Shown in pieces: positions 40,094 through 48,088 of a stretch of DNA of 64,000 nucleotides. The stretch spans positions 186,001-250,000 of the forward strand of contig JAXLSZ010000009.1 of assembly GCA_046330315.1 (NCBI GenBank). Direction: 5' to 3'. Made by a program: the position numbers and the translations under genes. Positions within the stretch are counted from its first letter, which is position 1. The number at the start of each line of letters is the position of its first letter. The DNA comes from JAXLSZ01 sp046330315. GTDB lineage: Bacteria > Actinomycetota > Thermoleophilia > Solirubrobacterales > 70-9. The notes beneath the pieces are model-generated. The model was given only the letters and a program-made list of their open reading frames with translations. It searched no databases and was not told where the DNA came from.

Positions 40094-41604
40094 GCCGCCG
40101 CCTCCGCTCCGCTCATGATCCGCCCGACCGCCGCCCGGTCCACGTCGCCCTCGAAGTCGCCCCTGATCTCTCCCTCGTACATGACGAGGACGCGGTCGGA
40201 CATCTCGATGATCTCGTCGAGCTCCTCGGAGATGAAGAGCACGGCCGTGCCGCCGTCGCGGGCGTCGAGGATGGTCTGGCGGAGCGAGGCAGCCGCGGCG
40301 ACGTCGAGGCCGCGGGTGGGGAAGGCCAGGATCAGGACCCTTGTCCCGACCGCCAGCTCGCGCCCGGTCAGAAGCCGCTGGGCGTGCCCTCCCGAGAGCG
40401 CCCGGACAGGGGCGTCGAGATCCTCGGCCGAGAGCCGCACCGCGGAGGCGACCTCGCGGGCCATCTCGCGCGACGCCGGCCGGGAGAGGAAGGGGCCGCG
40501 CGTCAGCTCGTTGTCGCCGTAGCGGCGCATGATCGCGTTTCGCCAGATGCTCTCCGTCCGGGCCAGCCCGGTCCCGAGCCGATCCTCGGGGACGAAGCCC
40601 ACCCCGGCGCGAACGAAGGACCGGCTGGAGCCTTCCTTGAGGGGCTTGCCGTCGACCAGGACGCGCCCCGACCGGGGCTTGCGGAGCCCGGCGAGCGCCT
40701 CGGAGAGCTCCCGCTGGCCGTTGCCGGTCACACCCGCGACTCCGGTGATCTGCCCCGCCGCGAGGCTGAGCGAGACGCCGTGCAGGGCGACCTGCCCGCG
40801 GTCGTCCTCGACGGTGAGATCCTCCGCCTCGAGGACGACGCGCTCGCCGCCCCGCCGCTCGCGGCTGATGGCGGGGACGTCGCGGCCGATCATCAGGCCG
40901 GTTATCACCTCGACATCGGCTTCGCTTCGGTCGAGGGTCTTGACCGTCTTCCCCTGGCGCATGACCGTGAGGCGATCGGAGATCTCGAGGACCTCGGGCA
41001 GCTTGTGAGAGATGAAGACGACCGTCTCCCCGGCGTCTCGCTGCTCGCGCATCAGCCGGAACAGGCCCTCCGTCTCGCTCGGCGTCAGCACTGCGGTCGG
41101 CTCGTCGAGGATCAGCACCTTTGCCCCCCGGCTGAGCGTGCGGAGGATCTCCAGCCGCTGCTTCTCGGCGACCGAGAGCTGCCAGACCCGCGCCTTCATG
41201 TCGACCTCGAGGTTGAATCGCTCTCCGATCCTCTCGGCCTCCTTGACCAGCGCCGCCCGGCCACCGAACAGCTCGGGAGCGTCCTCCCACCCCACGAAGA
41301 GGTTCTCGGCGGCGGTCAGGGCGTCGACAAGGCGGGAGTGCTGGTGGACCACCCCGATCCCCAGGCTCAGCGCGTGCTTGGGGGAGCGGAGGGCGATCGG
41401 CTCCCTGTCGATGACGATCTCGCCCTCGTCGGGAGCCAGCACACCCGAGAGCACGTTCATCAGAGTCGACTTGCCGGCCCCGTTCTCGCCGAGCAGGGCG
41501 TGGACCTCGCCCTTACGAAGCTCGAGGTTCACGCCGTCGTTGGCCCGCAGCTCGCCGAAGCGCTTGGTGATCCCCCGAAGGGAGACGGTCGTCTCGGCGT
41601 TCAC
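40090..41604 (-). CDS. Tandem ABC ATPase of BMP/sugar-type importer
   Basis: 504 residues from GTG 41604, two fused nucleotide-binding domains. The first has Walker A GENGAGKST, a signature in LSVAEKQRLEILRT and Walker B LILDEPTAVLTP. The second has the usual degenerate Walker A (GVTGNGQRE), signature LSGGHAQRLLTGREL and a Walker B region LILAFPTRGLD, where the usual NPTRGLD is AFPTRGLD. This organisation is that of sugar and nucleoside importers (RbsA/YufO-like). It overlaps both neighbouring genes by four bases. Powers uptake through the two permeases. Confidence 0.93.
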   Translation of the reverse strand: MNAETTVSLRGITKRFGELRANDGVNLELRKGEVHALLGENGAGKSTLMNVLSGVLAPDEGEIVIDREPIALRSPKHALSLGIGVVHQHSRLVDALTAAENLFVGWEDAPELFGGRAALVKEAERIGERFNLEVDMKARVWQLSVAEKQRLEILRTLSRGAKVLILDEPTAVLTPSETEGLFRLMREQRDAGETVVFISHKLPEVLEISDRLTVMRQGKTVKTLDRSEADVEVITGLMIGRDVPAISRERRGGERVVLEAEDLTVEDDRGQVALHGVSLSLAAGQITGVAGVTGNGQRELSEALAGLRKPRSGRVLVDGKPLKEGSSRSFVRAGVGFVPEDRLGTGLARTESIWRNAIMRRYGDNELTRGPFLSRPASREMAREVASAVRLSAEDLDAPVRALSGGHAQRLLTGRELAVGTRVLILAFPTRGLDVAAAASLRQTILDARDGGTAVLFISEELDEIIEMSDRVLVMYEGEIRGDFEGDVDRAAVGRIMSGAEAAA

Positions 41605-42671
41605 GCTCGCTCCGGTTTCCGCGCCTCGCCCCTGGTCCTGCCGCAGCGCTCGAAGACCTCGTCGGGAATCGAATCGAGGCGCTTGTAGATCGTGTAGCGG
41701 CACTGCTTGGGGTTCTCGTGGCCGATGCCGTCCGCCGCGGTGGGCGGGTCGACCACCAGGAAGGGCACCCCGGAGCGGTCGATGGTCCATTGCTCGTAGA
41801 GCTGCTGGCAGTGGTTGCAGTAGACACACATGCGGGCCCTGCCGTCCGTCCACGGATAGGCGCCCTCGATCACAGCGAACCCGTAGGGGTCCCGCGTCCG
41901 CGACGGTGTCGCCTCGACGATGTCGCCGCGGAGGGCCCGACCGCCGGAGCCGCACGGGTCGAACTCGAATTCCCAGCGGTCGTCGTGCTCGACCATTGCG
42001 AGCGGCGCTCCATCGCGCCCGACCGTGGAGAGGTGGGCGCGCATCGCCTCGAGCGTGTCGAGCAGGACCGCCTCGGCGCCGCCGCTCTCCCAGGTGTGCC
42101 GGCACGGATCCCCCAGCTCGAAGAACTCCTCGAAATGATCCTGTCCGATCAGCCGGAACATCTCCGGCACGCTCTCCTCGCCGAAATGCTCGACCCAGGC
42201 GCTCATCCACCCGTAGCTGAGATCGACGGTGCGGTCGTGCAGGACCCGCCAGGCCTCGCATGCCGGGCCGACCGACCGGGCGGCGAGGGTCCAGTCCTCG
42301 CGCTCGACCGCTTCGGTGATCGCCCGCACGCTCAACTCCAGGCGCGCCCACCCCTTCGCCGGCACGAACGGCTCCCCGCCGGGGAATGAGAGGAGCCCGG
42401 CGAGGCGCCGGTCGCGCTCCGCGATCTCCGAATCAGGGACGCCGCGCTCGGCCAGCAGGCGCCTGAGCTCGGCCGCCCAGCCGGTCAGCAACTCGAATAT
42501 GAAGCTGCACTCCGAATCCTGGGCGAAGGCCGCAATCTCCGCCGCGGCCTCCGCATCACGTTCGTCGATTGCCTCTTCGAGCTTTTCCCAGGTGGATCGG
42601 CGCTGGTCGGCGGGCTCCCCGACTCGCGCATTTCGCCCGGTCAGCGGGGAGTGTGTGACCGCCCGTGTCAC
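41601..42671 (-). CDS. Uncharacterised Cys-rich protein of the BMP importer operon
   Basis: 356 residues from GTG 42671. N-terminal two thirds are helical (WEKLEEAIDERDAEAAAEIA; FIFELLTGWAAELRRLL). The last third carries FEFDPCGSGGRALRGD and MCVYCNHCQQLYEQW followed by NPKQCRYTIYKR, a set of five Cys plus a His that looks like a metal or redox site. I do not recognise a named family. It starts 50 bases after the receptor gene and overlaps the ATPase gene by four bases, so it is an integral part of the operon. It could be an enzyme acting on the imported molecule. Confidence 0.75.
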   Translation of the reverse strand: MTRAVTHSPLTGRNARVGEPADQRRSTWEKLEEAIDERDAEAAAEIAAFAQDSECSFIFELLTGWAAELRRLLAERGVPDSEIAERDRRLAGLLSFPGGEPFVPAKGWARLELSVRAITEAVEREDWTLAARSVGPACEAWRVLHDRTVDLSYGWMSAWVEHFGEESVPEMFRLIGQDHFEEFFELGDPCRHTWESGGAEAVLLDTLEAMRAHLSTVGRDGAPLAMVEHDDRWEFEFDPCGSGGRALRGDIVEATPSRTRDPYGFAVIEGAYPWTDGRARMCVYCNHCQQLYEQWTIDRSGVPFLVVDPPTAADGIGHENPKQCRYTIYKRLDSIPDEVFERCGRTRGEARKPERA

Positions 42672-42721
42672 CTATGCGATTGAAACAGTCTTTCCACCTG
42701 GTTGGGTCGCCGAGCGCGCCG

Positions 42722-43909
42722 CTACCCGGAGACGATCCCGTCGACGTACCACTTCCAGCCGCTGTAGAGGAAGTTGTTGCTCAACTTCTTCCCCGGTGGG
42801 ACCCGAACGGCGCCGGAGGTGTCCTTGATCGGGCCCACGAAGGGGTTCAGCTTGCCCGATGCCAGGTCGTCCAGGGTCTGCTGGATCTTGTCCTGGACGC
42901 CCTTGGAGACCTTGGGCCCCCAATCGCGGAGGCTGAACGATGTCTTCGGGTCGAGCCATTCGAGCTGGCTGGAGACGAAGTCCCCCGACTGGATCGCCTT
43001 CATCTCCTTCGTGTAGTAGTCCTCGAAGTCCCACACGGTAGACACAAGGGCGGAGTCGCCGCACTGGTCGCCGTTGGTCCAGAACTCGCCGATGGCCAGC
43101 GCGCCGGGGTGGTCCTTGACCGCCTGGCAGTAGCCCTGGTCGTCGGTGTAGGAGCGGACCACGTCGGCGTTCGAGTCCAGAAGCGTCGACACCGCCGAAG
43201 CGGTCTTCGGGGGGTTGAAGTAATCGTTGGTGACCACGATCCGCACCTTGCACTGCGCGTTGACGCTCTTGCATCCCATCGTGAAAGCGTTGGCGGCGCC
43301 AATGATCAGCGGGATGTGGTAGCCGAGCACGTAGCCGACGGTGTTGTCCTTGGTCTCCAGGCCGGCCGCCACCCCGGCCGTGTACTCGATCATCCAGAGC
43401 TTCGGGAACCAGCCGGTGGTGTTCTTGCCGAGCTTCGTGGTCGGTGCCGTCTGGATGCAGTAGACGTCCGGGTGCTGGTTGCAGACGCTGGTGAAGATGT
43501 CGGCGAGGCCGACGGTGTCCACCAGGACGTTCGAGCCCGAGGTGGTGATGTACTGCTCGAAGACCTGCCCCGCGGCGTCGGTGTAGGGAACGTTGTCGGA
43601 GTTCTCGACCTGGAGCGAGTTGCCCAGCGCATCCTCGGCGGCCTTCTGGCCCGCCTGGTTGGCGACGTTCCAGCCACCGTCGTCGATCGGGCCGTACCAG
43701 ACCCAAGCGGACTTAATGTCCTTGACTCCGCCACCGCCACCGCCACCGCTCGTCGAGGTACCGGAGGTGCCGCAACCGGCGAACAGGAGGATTCCCAGGG
43801 GGAGCGCGACGAGGAGCATGCGCCGCGCTGTGAGGCGTCTGCCGCGCAGCCAGTTGGATTGGCGGGGGAAAGCAGGGTTACGCCGACCGTCGGTCGCTCG
43901 TCGCAGCAT
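42722..43909 (-). CDS. BMP-family substrate-binding lipoprotein
   Basis: 395 residues. A long Arg-rich N-terminus leads to a lipobox (LGILLFAGCGTSG), so Cys at about 46 is lipidated. The binding fold follows: IKSAWVWYGPIDDGGWNVANQ, SNVLVDTVGLADIFTSVCNQ, TAGVAAGLETKDNTVGYVLG and DVVRSYTDDQGYCQAVKDHPG. These match the basic membrane protein (BMP/PnrA) family, whose members bind purine nucleosides and similar compounds outside the membrane. First gene of the eight-gene minus-strand operon, with a GGAGAG ribosome site and the promoter at 43949-43978. Confidence 0.92.
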   Translation of the reverse strand: MLRRATDGRRNPAFPRQSNWLRGRRLTARRMLLVALPLGILLFAGCGTSGTSTSGGGGGGGVKDIKSAWVWYGPIDDGGWNVANQAGQKAAEDALGNSLQVENSDNVPYTDAAGQVFEQYITTSGSNVLVDTVGLADIFTSVCNQHPDVYCIQTAPTTKLGKNTTGWFPKLWMIEYTAGVAAGLETKDNTVGYVLGYHIPLIIGAANAFTMGCKSVNAQCKVRIVVTNDYFNPPKTASAVSTLLDSNADVVRSYTDDQGYCQAVKDHPGALAIGEFWTNGDQCGDSALVSTVWDFEDYYTKEMKAIQSGDFVSSQLEWLDPKTSFSLRDWGPKVSKGVQDKIQQTLDDLASGKLNPFVGPIKDTSGAVRVPPGKKLSNNFLYSGWKWYVDGIVSG

Positions 43910-43948
43910 GATCTCTCCAATCTCGACTCTGGTGCGAGGCCGAGCGGC

Positions 43949-44010
43949 AGACTATTGCACCGGGTAGCTTCCTGTCAAGCTTGCTGGAAAGCAGTTTCAT
44001 CCTCTAGACT
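43949..44010. promoter_or_regulatory. Divergent promoters with shared palindrome (BMP operon and marR)
   Basis: Minus strand: TTGACA (43973-43978), 18 bases, TAGTCT (43949-43954) drives the lipoprotein operon. Plus strand: TTGCTG (43981-43986), 18 bases, TAGACT (44005-44010) drives the MarR gene, whose GTG is eight bases further. The two -35 boxes are three bases apart. The perfect palindrome CAAGCTTG (43976-43983) overlaps both, so one bound regulator could control both directions. The MarR protein encoded here is the natural candidate. Confidence 0.7.
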
Positions 44011-44018
44011 GGCCGGCC

Positions 44019-44633
44019 GTGGCTAGCGGGAGCGACACGTCGCTCGAACAGGCGCCCGGGGCTGGGTTGCCCGGCCAGAGCACCGGCGATCACGTGGACC
44101 GGATCGTCGTCGAGTGGGGCCGCGCAATTCCGGATCTCAACACCGACGCGATCGCATTGATGGGCCGCCTCGTGCGGGCCGCAAGACTCCTGCAGATCGA
44201 GATCGACAAGACCCTCGGTGCCTTCGACCTCACGATCAACGAGTTCAACGCGCTCTGCGCCCTTCGCCGGTCGGACCCTCCCCACAGGCTCTCTCCCAAG
44301 GCGGTGGGCGTCTCGCTCCTGTTCAGTTCTGGTGGCCTTACGAAGCTTCTCGAGCGGCTCGAGAAGCGCGGCCTGATCTCGCGCGAGCCGGACCCCAACG
44401 ACGGGCGCGGCGTCCTCATCTCCCTGACCCCGTACGGGAGAGAATTGCAGGAGCGGGCGATGAGGGCCCACCAGGCGAACGAGGAGGAGCTGCTGAGCCC
44501 GCTGTCGATGTCGCAGCGAGACGTGCTGAACTCGACGCTACGGGATCTCCTGATCGCCTACGAGGCAAGCGCCGGGCGGATGAGGCCGATTGTGGCGCCG
44601 GCCCGAAGCGGCGAGCCGGACAGCACCGGGTAG
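44019..44633 (+). CDS. MarR-family transcriptional regulator
   Basis: 204 residues. The N-terminal helix (LMGRLVRAARLLQIEIDKTL) leads into the winged helix: FDLTINEFNALCALRRSDPP, PHRLSPKAVGVSLLFSSGGL, then TKLLERLEKRGLISREPDPN and DGRGVLISLTPYGRELQER. A dimerisation helix follows. About 40 extra residues stand before the domain. It probably senses the imported compound or its product and represses the divergent operon through the palindrome at 43976. It is two bases upstream of the first M20 hydrolase gene, with which it forms an operon. Confidence 0.92.
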   Translation: MASGSDTSLEQAPGAGLPGQSTGDHVDRIVVEWGRAIPDLNTDAIALMGRLVRAARLLQIEIDKTLGAFDLTINEFNALCALRRSDPPHRLSPKAVGVSLLFSSGGLTKLLERLEKRGLISREPDPNDGRGVLISLTPYGRELQERAMRAHQANEEELLSPLSMSQRDVLNSTLRDLLIAYEASAGRMRPIVAPARSGEPDSTG

Positions 44634-44635
44634 AC

Positions 44636-45787
44636 GTGGCCGCCCCCCTTTCCGAGGAGGCTTTCGACCTCGAGAGGATCCTGGTCGGGCTCGAGCGCTG
44701 GGTTTCCGTTTCGAGCCCGACGACGGACCCCGACGCCGTCAACCGGATGATGGATCTGGCTGGGGAGGAGCTCGAGGCCCTGGGAGCCGAGACCGAGCGC
44801 CATTCGGGCCGCGAGGGTTTCGCGGACGTGACGATCTGCAGGCTGAGAGGGCGGTCGGCCACGGAGGGGATTCTGGTTCTGTCCCACCTCGACACGGTCC
44901 ACGCTCCGGGGTCCCTCGAGCACGACCTCACTTTTCGCCGGGAGGGGGAGAAAGCCTTCGGCCCCGGGATCCTCGACATGAAGGGCGGCACCTTCCTGGC
45001 GGTCGAGGCCTTCCGGCGCATCCGGGACGCGGGCTTGCGCACCCGCCTCCCCGTCACTTTCATGTTCGTGCCCGACGAGGAGGTCGGCAGCCCCTCGAGC
45101 CGGGGGCTGATCGAGGCCGAGGCCCGCCGGAACCGGTTCGTCCTGGTTCCCGAGCCTTCCCAGGAGGGGGCTGACGTGATCACCGGGCGATGGGCATTCC
45201 AGCGGTTCGTGCTGCTGGCCCGCGGGCGGCCTGCTCACGCGGGAGCGACCCTGGCATCCGGTCGCTCGGCTATCAGGGAGATGGCCGAGCAGGTGGTCCG
45301 GATCGAGGAGATGTCCGAGCCGGAGCGCAACCTGACGCTCTCGGTGGGGAGGATCGGCGGCGGCAAGTTCGTCAACGTGGTCCCCTGGATTTGCGAGGCC
45401 GAGGTGCTGGCCGTGACTGAGGATCCGGCCGACTTCGACCGGATTCGCGAGCGGGTGCTGGCGCTCGGCGCCCTCCACGAGGAGATCGAGCTCGAGGTCA
45501 GGCCTGGGCCGGTGCGCCCGCTGTTCACGCCGTCGGCGGAGAGCCTTGAGCTCTTCCGGCAGGCCGAGGAGATCGCGAGGGAGATCGGGTTCGACCCCGA
45601 GCCCGGGATCGTCGGCGGCGGCAGCGACGGCAACTTCACGGGAGCTCTCGGGGTCCCGACCCTCGACGGTCTCGGCCCGGAGGGAAGCGGCTTCCATACC
45701 GAGAACGAGCACGTTCTCGTGGACTCACTGATCCCGAGGGCGCGTCTGCTCTCGGGCCTGCTGCTCACCCTGGGCGAGAATCCCTAG
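44636..45787 (+). CDS. M20-family metallohydrolase (carboxypeptidase G2-like)
   Basis: 383 residues from GTG 44636. The metal site residues are visible: the His-Asp pair in LVLSHLDTVHAPGSLE, the bridging Asp in GPGILDMKGGTFLAVE, the Glu pair in MFVPDEEVGSPSSRG, and the final His in GGGSDGNFTGALGVPTLDGL followed by SGFHTENEHV. The dimerisation domain starts at RWAFQRFVLLARGRPAHAGA. These enzymes cleave amide bonds of N-acyl or N-carbamoyl amino acids or folate-like substrates. Cotranscribed with the MarR gene; converges with the amidinotransferase, sharing four bases. Candidate for opening a carbamoylated product of HyuA/B. Confidence 0.9.
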   Translation: MAAPLSEEAFDLERILVGLERWVSVSSPTTDPDAVNRMMDLAGEELEALGAETERHSGREGFADVTICRLRGRSATEGILVLSHLDTVHAPGSLEHDLTFRREGEKAFGPGILDMKGGTFLAVEAFRRIRDAGLRTRLPVTFMFVPDEEVGSPSSRGLIEAEARRNRFVLVPEPSQEGADVITGRWAFQRFVLLARGRPAHAGATLASGRSAIREMAEQVVRIEEMSEPERNLTLSVGRIGGGKFVNVVPWICEAEVLAVTEDPADFDRIRERVLALGALHEEIELEVRPGPVRPLFTPSAESLELFRQAEEIAREIGFDPEPGIVGGGSDGNFTGALGVPTLDGLGPEGSGFHTENEHVLVDSLIPRARLLSGLLLTLGENP

Positions 45788-46818
45788 GCTGGATCCCTCG
45801 CGATCGGGAGTGAGACGCACCGGACGGCTCCCCCCATCGAACTCAGGTGCTCGATCTCGAGGGGGACCGGCTCCATTCCCCGGTTCTCGAGTTCGCCGAT
45901 GACCCGCTCGAAGCGGCGGTCGATGAAGTGCGTCCGTTCGTCGACGTTCATTCCCACCGACGCCAGATCGAGGGTCTCCTGCTCGGTCAGCTCGATGACC
46001 TCCCAGTCCGCGATCGGGTCGGGCAGCCGCCCGCCGAGCGCCGGCATGTGAGCCATCGCGAGCCCCTTGCGCAGCACGCACATGACGCCGAGCAGGTGAA
46101 GCCAGGTCCCCTGGACGTCAACCGGGTGAACGCGGATCCCGAAGGGCTCGAGATAGCGGGCGAGCCAGTCGCGGCCCGCCCTGTTCGAGGTCAGCTCGGT
46201 GGTGCCGCAGAGCACGTTCTCCTCGTCGAGGATGATCAGGTCGCCGCCCTCCAGGAACGGCCCGGGCCCCTCGTCGCCGGCGGGGTGGGGCCGGGCCCGG
46301 GGGCACGCGACGTGGCGCACTTTCGGGTCGGCGGCGATCCCCGGCATCAGCACGTCGCGCGTCGCCCAGGTCTCCTTGCGACGGAACGGCCGGCGGAAGC
46401 TGGTCTCGATTACGTGCTTTCCGAGCACGTATGTCGGATCGGCCGGGTAGAGCAGGCTGTGGCCGCCCTGGAGGTGGTCGAGATACCGCATCTCCTCGGG
46501 CAGGAACTTCCGCGGCCGCACCACCTCGATGCCACGGTCGGCGAAGGCCTTGACGATGCGCTCGATGTCCTCGGTGATCGCCTCCCACCACTGGGGGGCG
46601 TTCTCGAGGAGATTCACCGAGTTTCCCTTCGCACTGGAGAGGAGGTCGGCCACCTCGCCGCTCAGGTAGCGGATGTTGCGGCTCCACGCCGGATAGGCGA
46701 GGTCGTCGGTGCGCCCGACCATGACCACGCGCAGGCGGCCGAAGTCGCTGTAACAGCCGATATCCAGGGGCGGAAAATCCCCTATGCCGAGCTCGGACCG
46801 GGTCTGGTCGGCGGCCAT
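45784..46818 (-). CDS. Amidinotransferase/arginine-deiminase-fold protein
   Basis: 344 residues. The pentein fold shows FGRLRVVMVGRTDDLAYPAW, the acidic FLEGGDLIILDEENVLCGTT with EGGD loop, the catalytic His in VQGTWLHLLGVMCVLRKG, and the nucleophilic Cys in SMGGAVRCVSLPI near the C-terminus. The RYLDHLQGGHSLLYPADPTY segment is like glycine amidinotransferases. It could move an amidino group from arginine or hydrolyse a guanidino compound. It is the only minus-strand gene within the plus-strand half of the locus, and shares four bases with the M20 gene at its 3' end. Confidence 0.87.
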   Translation of the reverse strand: MAADQTRSELGIGDFPPLDIGCYSDFGRLRVVMVGRTDDLAYPAWSRNIRYLSGEVADLLSSAKGNSVNLLENAPQWWEAITEDIERIVKAFADRGIEVVRPRKFLPEEMRYLDHLQGGHSLLYPADPTYVLGKHVIETSFRRPFRRKETWATRDVLMPGIAADPKVRHVACPRARPHPAGDEGPGPFLEGGDLIILDEENVLCGTTELTSNRAGRDWLARYLEPFGIRVHPVDVQGTWLHLLGVMCVLRKGLAMAHMPALGGRLPDPIADWEVIELTEQETLDLASVGMNVDERTHFIDRRFERVIGELENRGMEPVPLEIEHLSSMGGAVRCVSLPIARDPA

Positions 46819-46829
46819 GGGCAGACATC

Positions 46830-46858
46830 TTGACAGATTCCTTTCCCGGCAGTAATCT
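46830..46858 (+). promoter_or_regulatory. Strong sigma70-type promoter
   Basis: TTGACA (46830-46835), 17 bases, TAATCT (46853-46858), one mismatch from consensus spacing rules and a very good match for this genome. The RNA should start near 46866, just where an in-frame ATC (46867) of the following M20 gene stands. It begins 12 bases from the start codon of the divergent amidinotransferase gene, so both promoters share a short intergenic space. Confidence 0.7.
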
Positions 46859-46917
46859 CGCCCGCCATCGCCGCCCCTGCCGAATCTCCCCTTGCCTCCC
46901 TGGCGTCCGCCCCCGAA

Positions 46918-48075
46918 TTGAGCACTCAGGAGCTGGCGGAGTCGCTGAGCGCGCTGGTGCGCGTCCCCAGCGTCAACCCCGGAATCAGCGAGACGGCGAT
47001 GGTCGCGGAGGTCGAGCGCCAGCTCTCCGGCACGAGCTGCGAGTTGACCCGGGTCGAGTCGATGCCCGGGCGCCCATCCCTGGCGGCCGTCCTGGAGGGC
47101 GGCTCAGACGGCCCCCGCCTGGTGCTCAATGGCCACATGGACACCGTCGCGATCGACGACCCCGACGGCTGGTCGGTCGATCCATTCGCCGGCGAGATCC
47201 GCGAGGGCAGCGTCTGGGGCCGGGGATCGGTGGACATGAAGGGTGGCCTCGCCTCGCAGATCGCCTGCGCTCGCGTCCTCGACCGCACACGAGACCGGAT
47301 CAGGGGGTCGCTCGTCCTGCACTTCGCCGCCGGTGAGGAGTGCGGCGAGCCGGGGACCCTGTCGCTGATTGACGCGGGTTTCGTCGGGGACTGGGGAATC
47401 ACCACCGAGCCGACAGACCTGGCGATCGCCACGGCGGAGCGGGGAACGGTCTGGGCGCGGATAAACCTGAAGGGGCGCTCGACGCACGCAGCGACCCCGC
47501 AGGCCGGGGTCAATCCGATTCCGCCGCTGGAGGCCGTGCTGGGCGCCCTCGCCGCCTACGACGCGGAGCTCCAGAAGCGCTCCCATCCGCTGCTCGGCCA
47601 CCCGATCTGCACCGTGACCATGGTCTCTGCCGGAGCCGAGCACAATGCCGTACCCGACACCTGCGAGGTGACCGTGGACCGGCGCCTGATTCCCGGCGAG
47701 ACCAGGGAGATGGTCCACGGCGAGCTTCGCGGGCTGGTCGCCGCCGCGGTGAACGGTGCCGCCGGTGTCAAGGCAAGCGTCGAGGAGATCCACCATCCCT
47801 TCGAGCCCGCCGAGGTGCCGAGCGAGAGCCCGTTCATCGATACGGTGGACCGGGCCGTGCGGCAAGTCACCGGCGAGCCCGGCCGGATAATCGGAACACC
47901 CTACGGGAGCGATGTGCGAAACCTCGTTAACGACGCCGGCATGGAGGCGATCACCTTCGGCGCGGGAAACGTCTCGATGTGCCACTGCGCAGACGAGCGC
48001 CAGTCCGTCGAGTCGCTCCGGCAGGCGACGATTGTGATGGCACTGGTCGCGGCGGATCTCCTGATTCCCGGCTAG
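46918..48075 (+). CDS. M20-family metallopeptidase (ArgE/DapE type)
   Basis: 385 residues from TTG 46918; a start at ATC 46867, 17 codons earlier and exactly at the predicted RNA start, is also possible. Metal residues: LVLNGHMDTVAIDDPDGWSV, GRGSVDMKGGLASQIACARV, LHFAAGEECGEPGTLS, ITTEPTDLAIATAERGTVWA, and the final His in FGAGNVSMCHCADERQSVES. The lid domain is intact. Deacylates N-acyl or N-carbamoyl amino acids. Followed after 13 bases by HyuA and HyuB in one transcript, so it is a candidate N-carbamoyl amino acid hydrolase of the pathway. Confidence 0.9.
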   Translation: MSTQELAESLSALVRVPSVNPGISETAMVAEVERQLSGTSCELTRVESMPGRPSLAAVLEGGSDGPRLVLNGHMDTVAIDDPDGWSVDPFAGEIREGSVWGRGSVDMKGGLASQIACARVLDRTRDRIRGSLVLHFAAGEECGEPGTLSLIDAGFVGDWGITTEPTDLAIATAERGTVWARINLKGRSTHAATPQAGVNPIPPLEAVLGALAAYDAELQKRSHPLLGHPICTVTMVSAGAEHNAVPDTCEVTVDRRLIPGETREMVHGELRGLVAAAVNGAAGVKASVEEIHHPFEPAEVPSESPFIDTVDRAVRQVTGEPGRIIGTPYGSDVRNLVNDAGMEAITFGAGNVSMCHCADERQSVESLRQATIVMALVAADLLIPG

Positions 48076-48088
48076 CGGGCGGCGCGGT

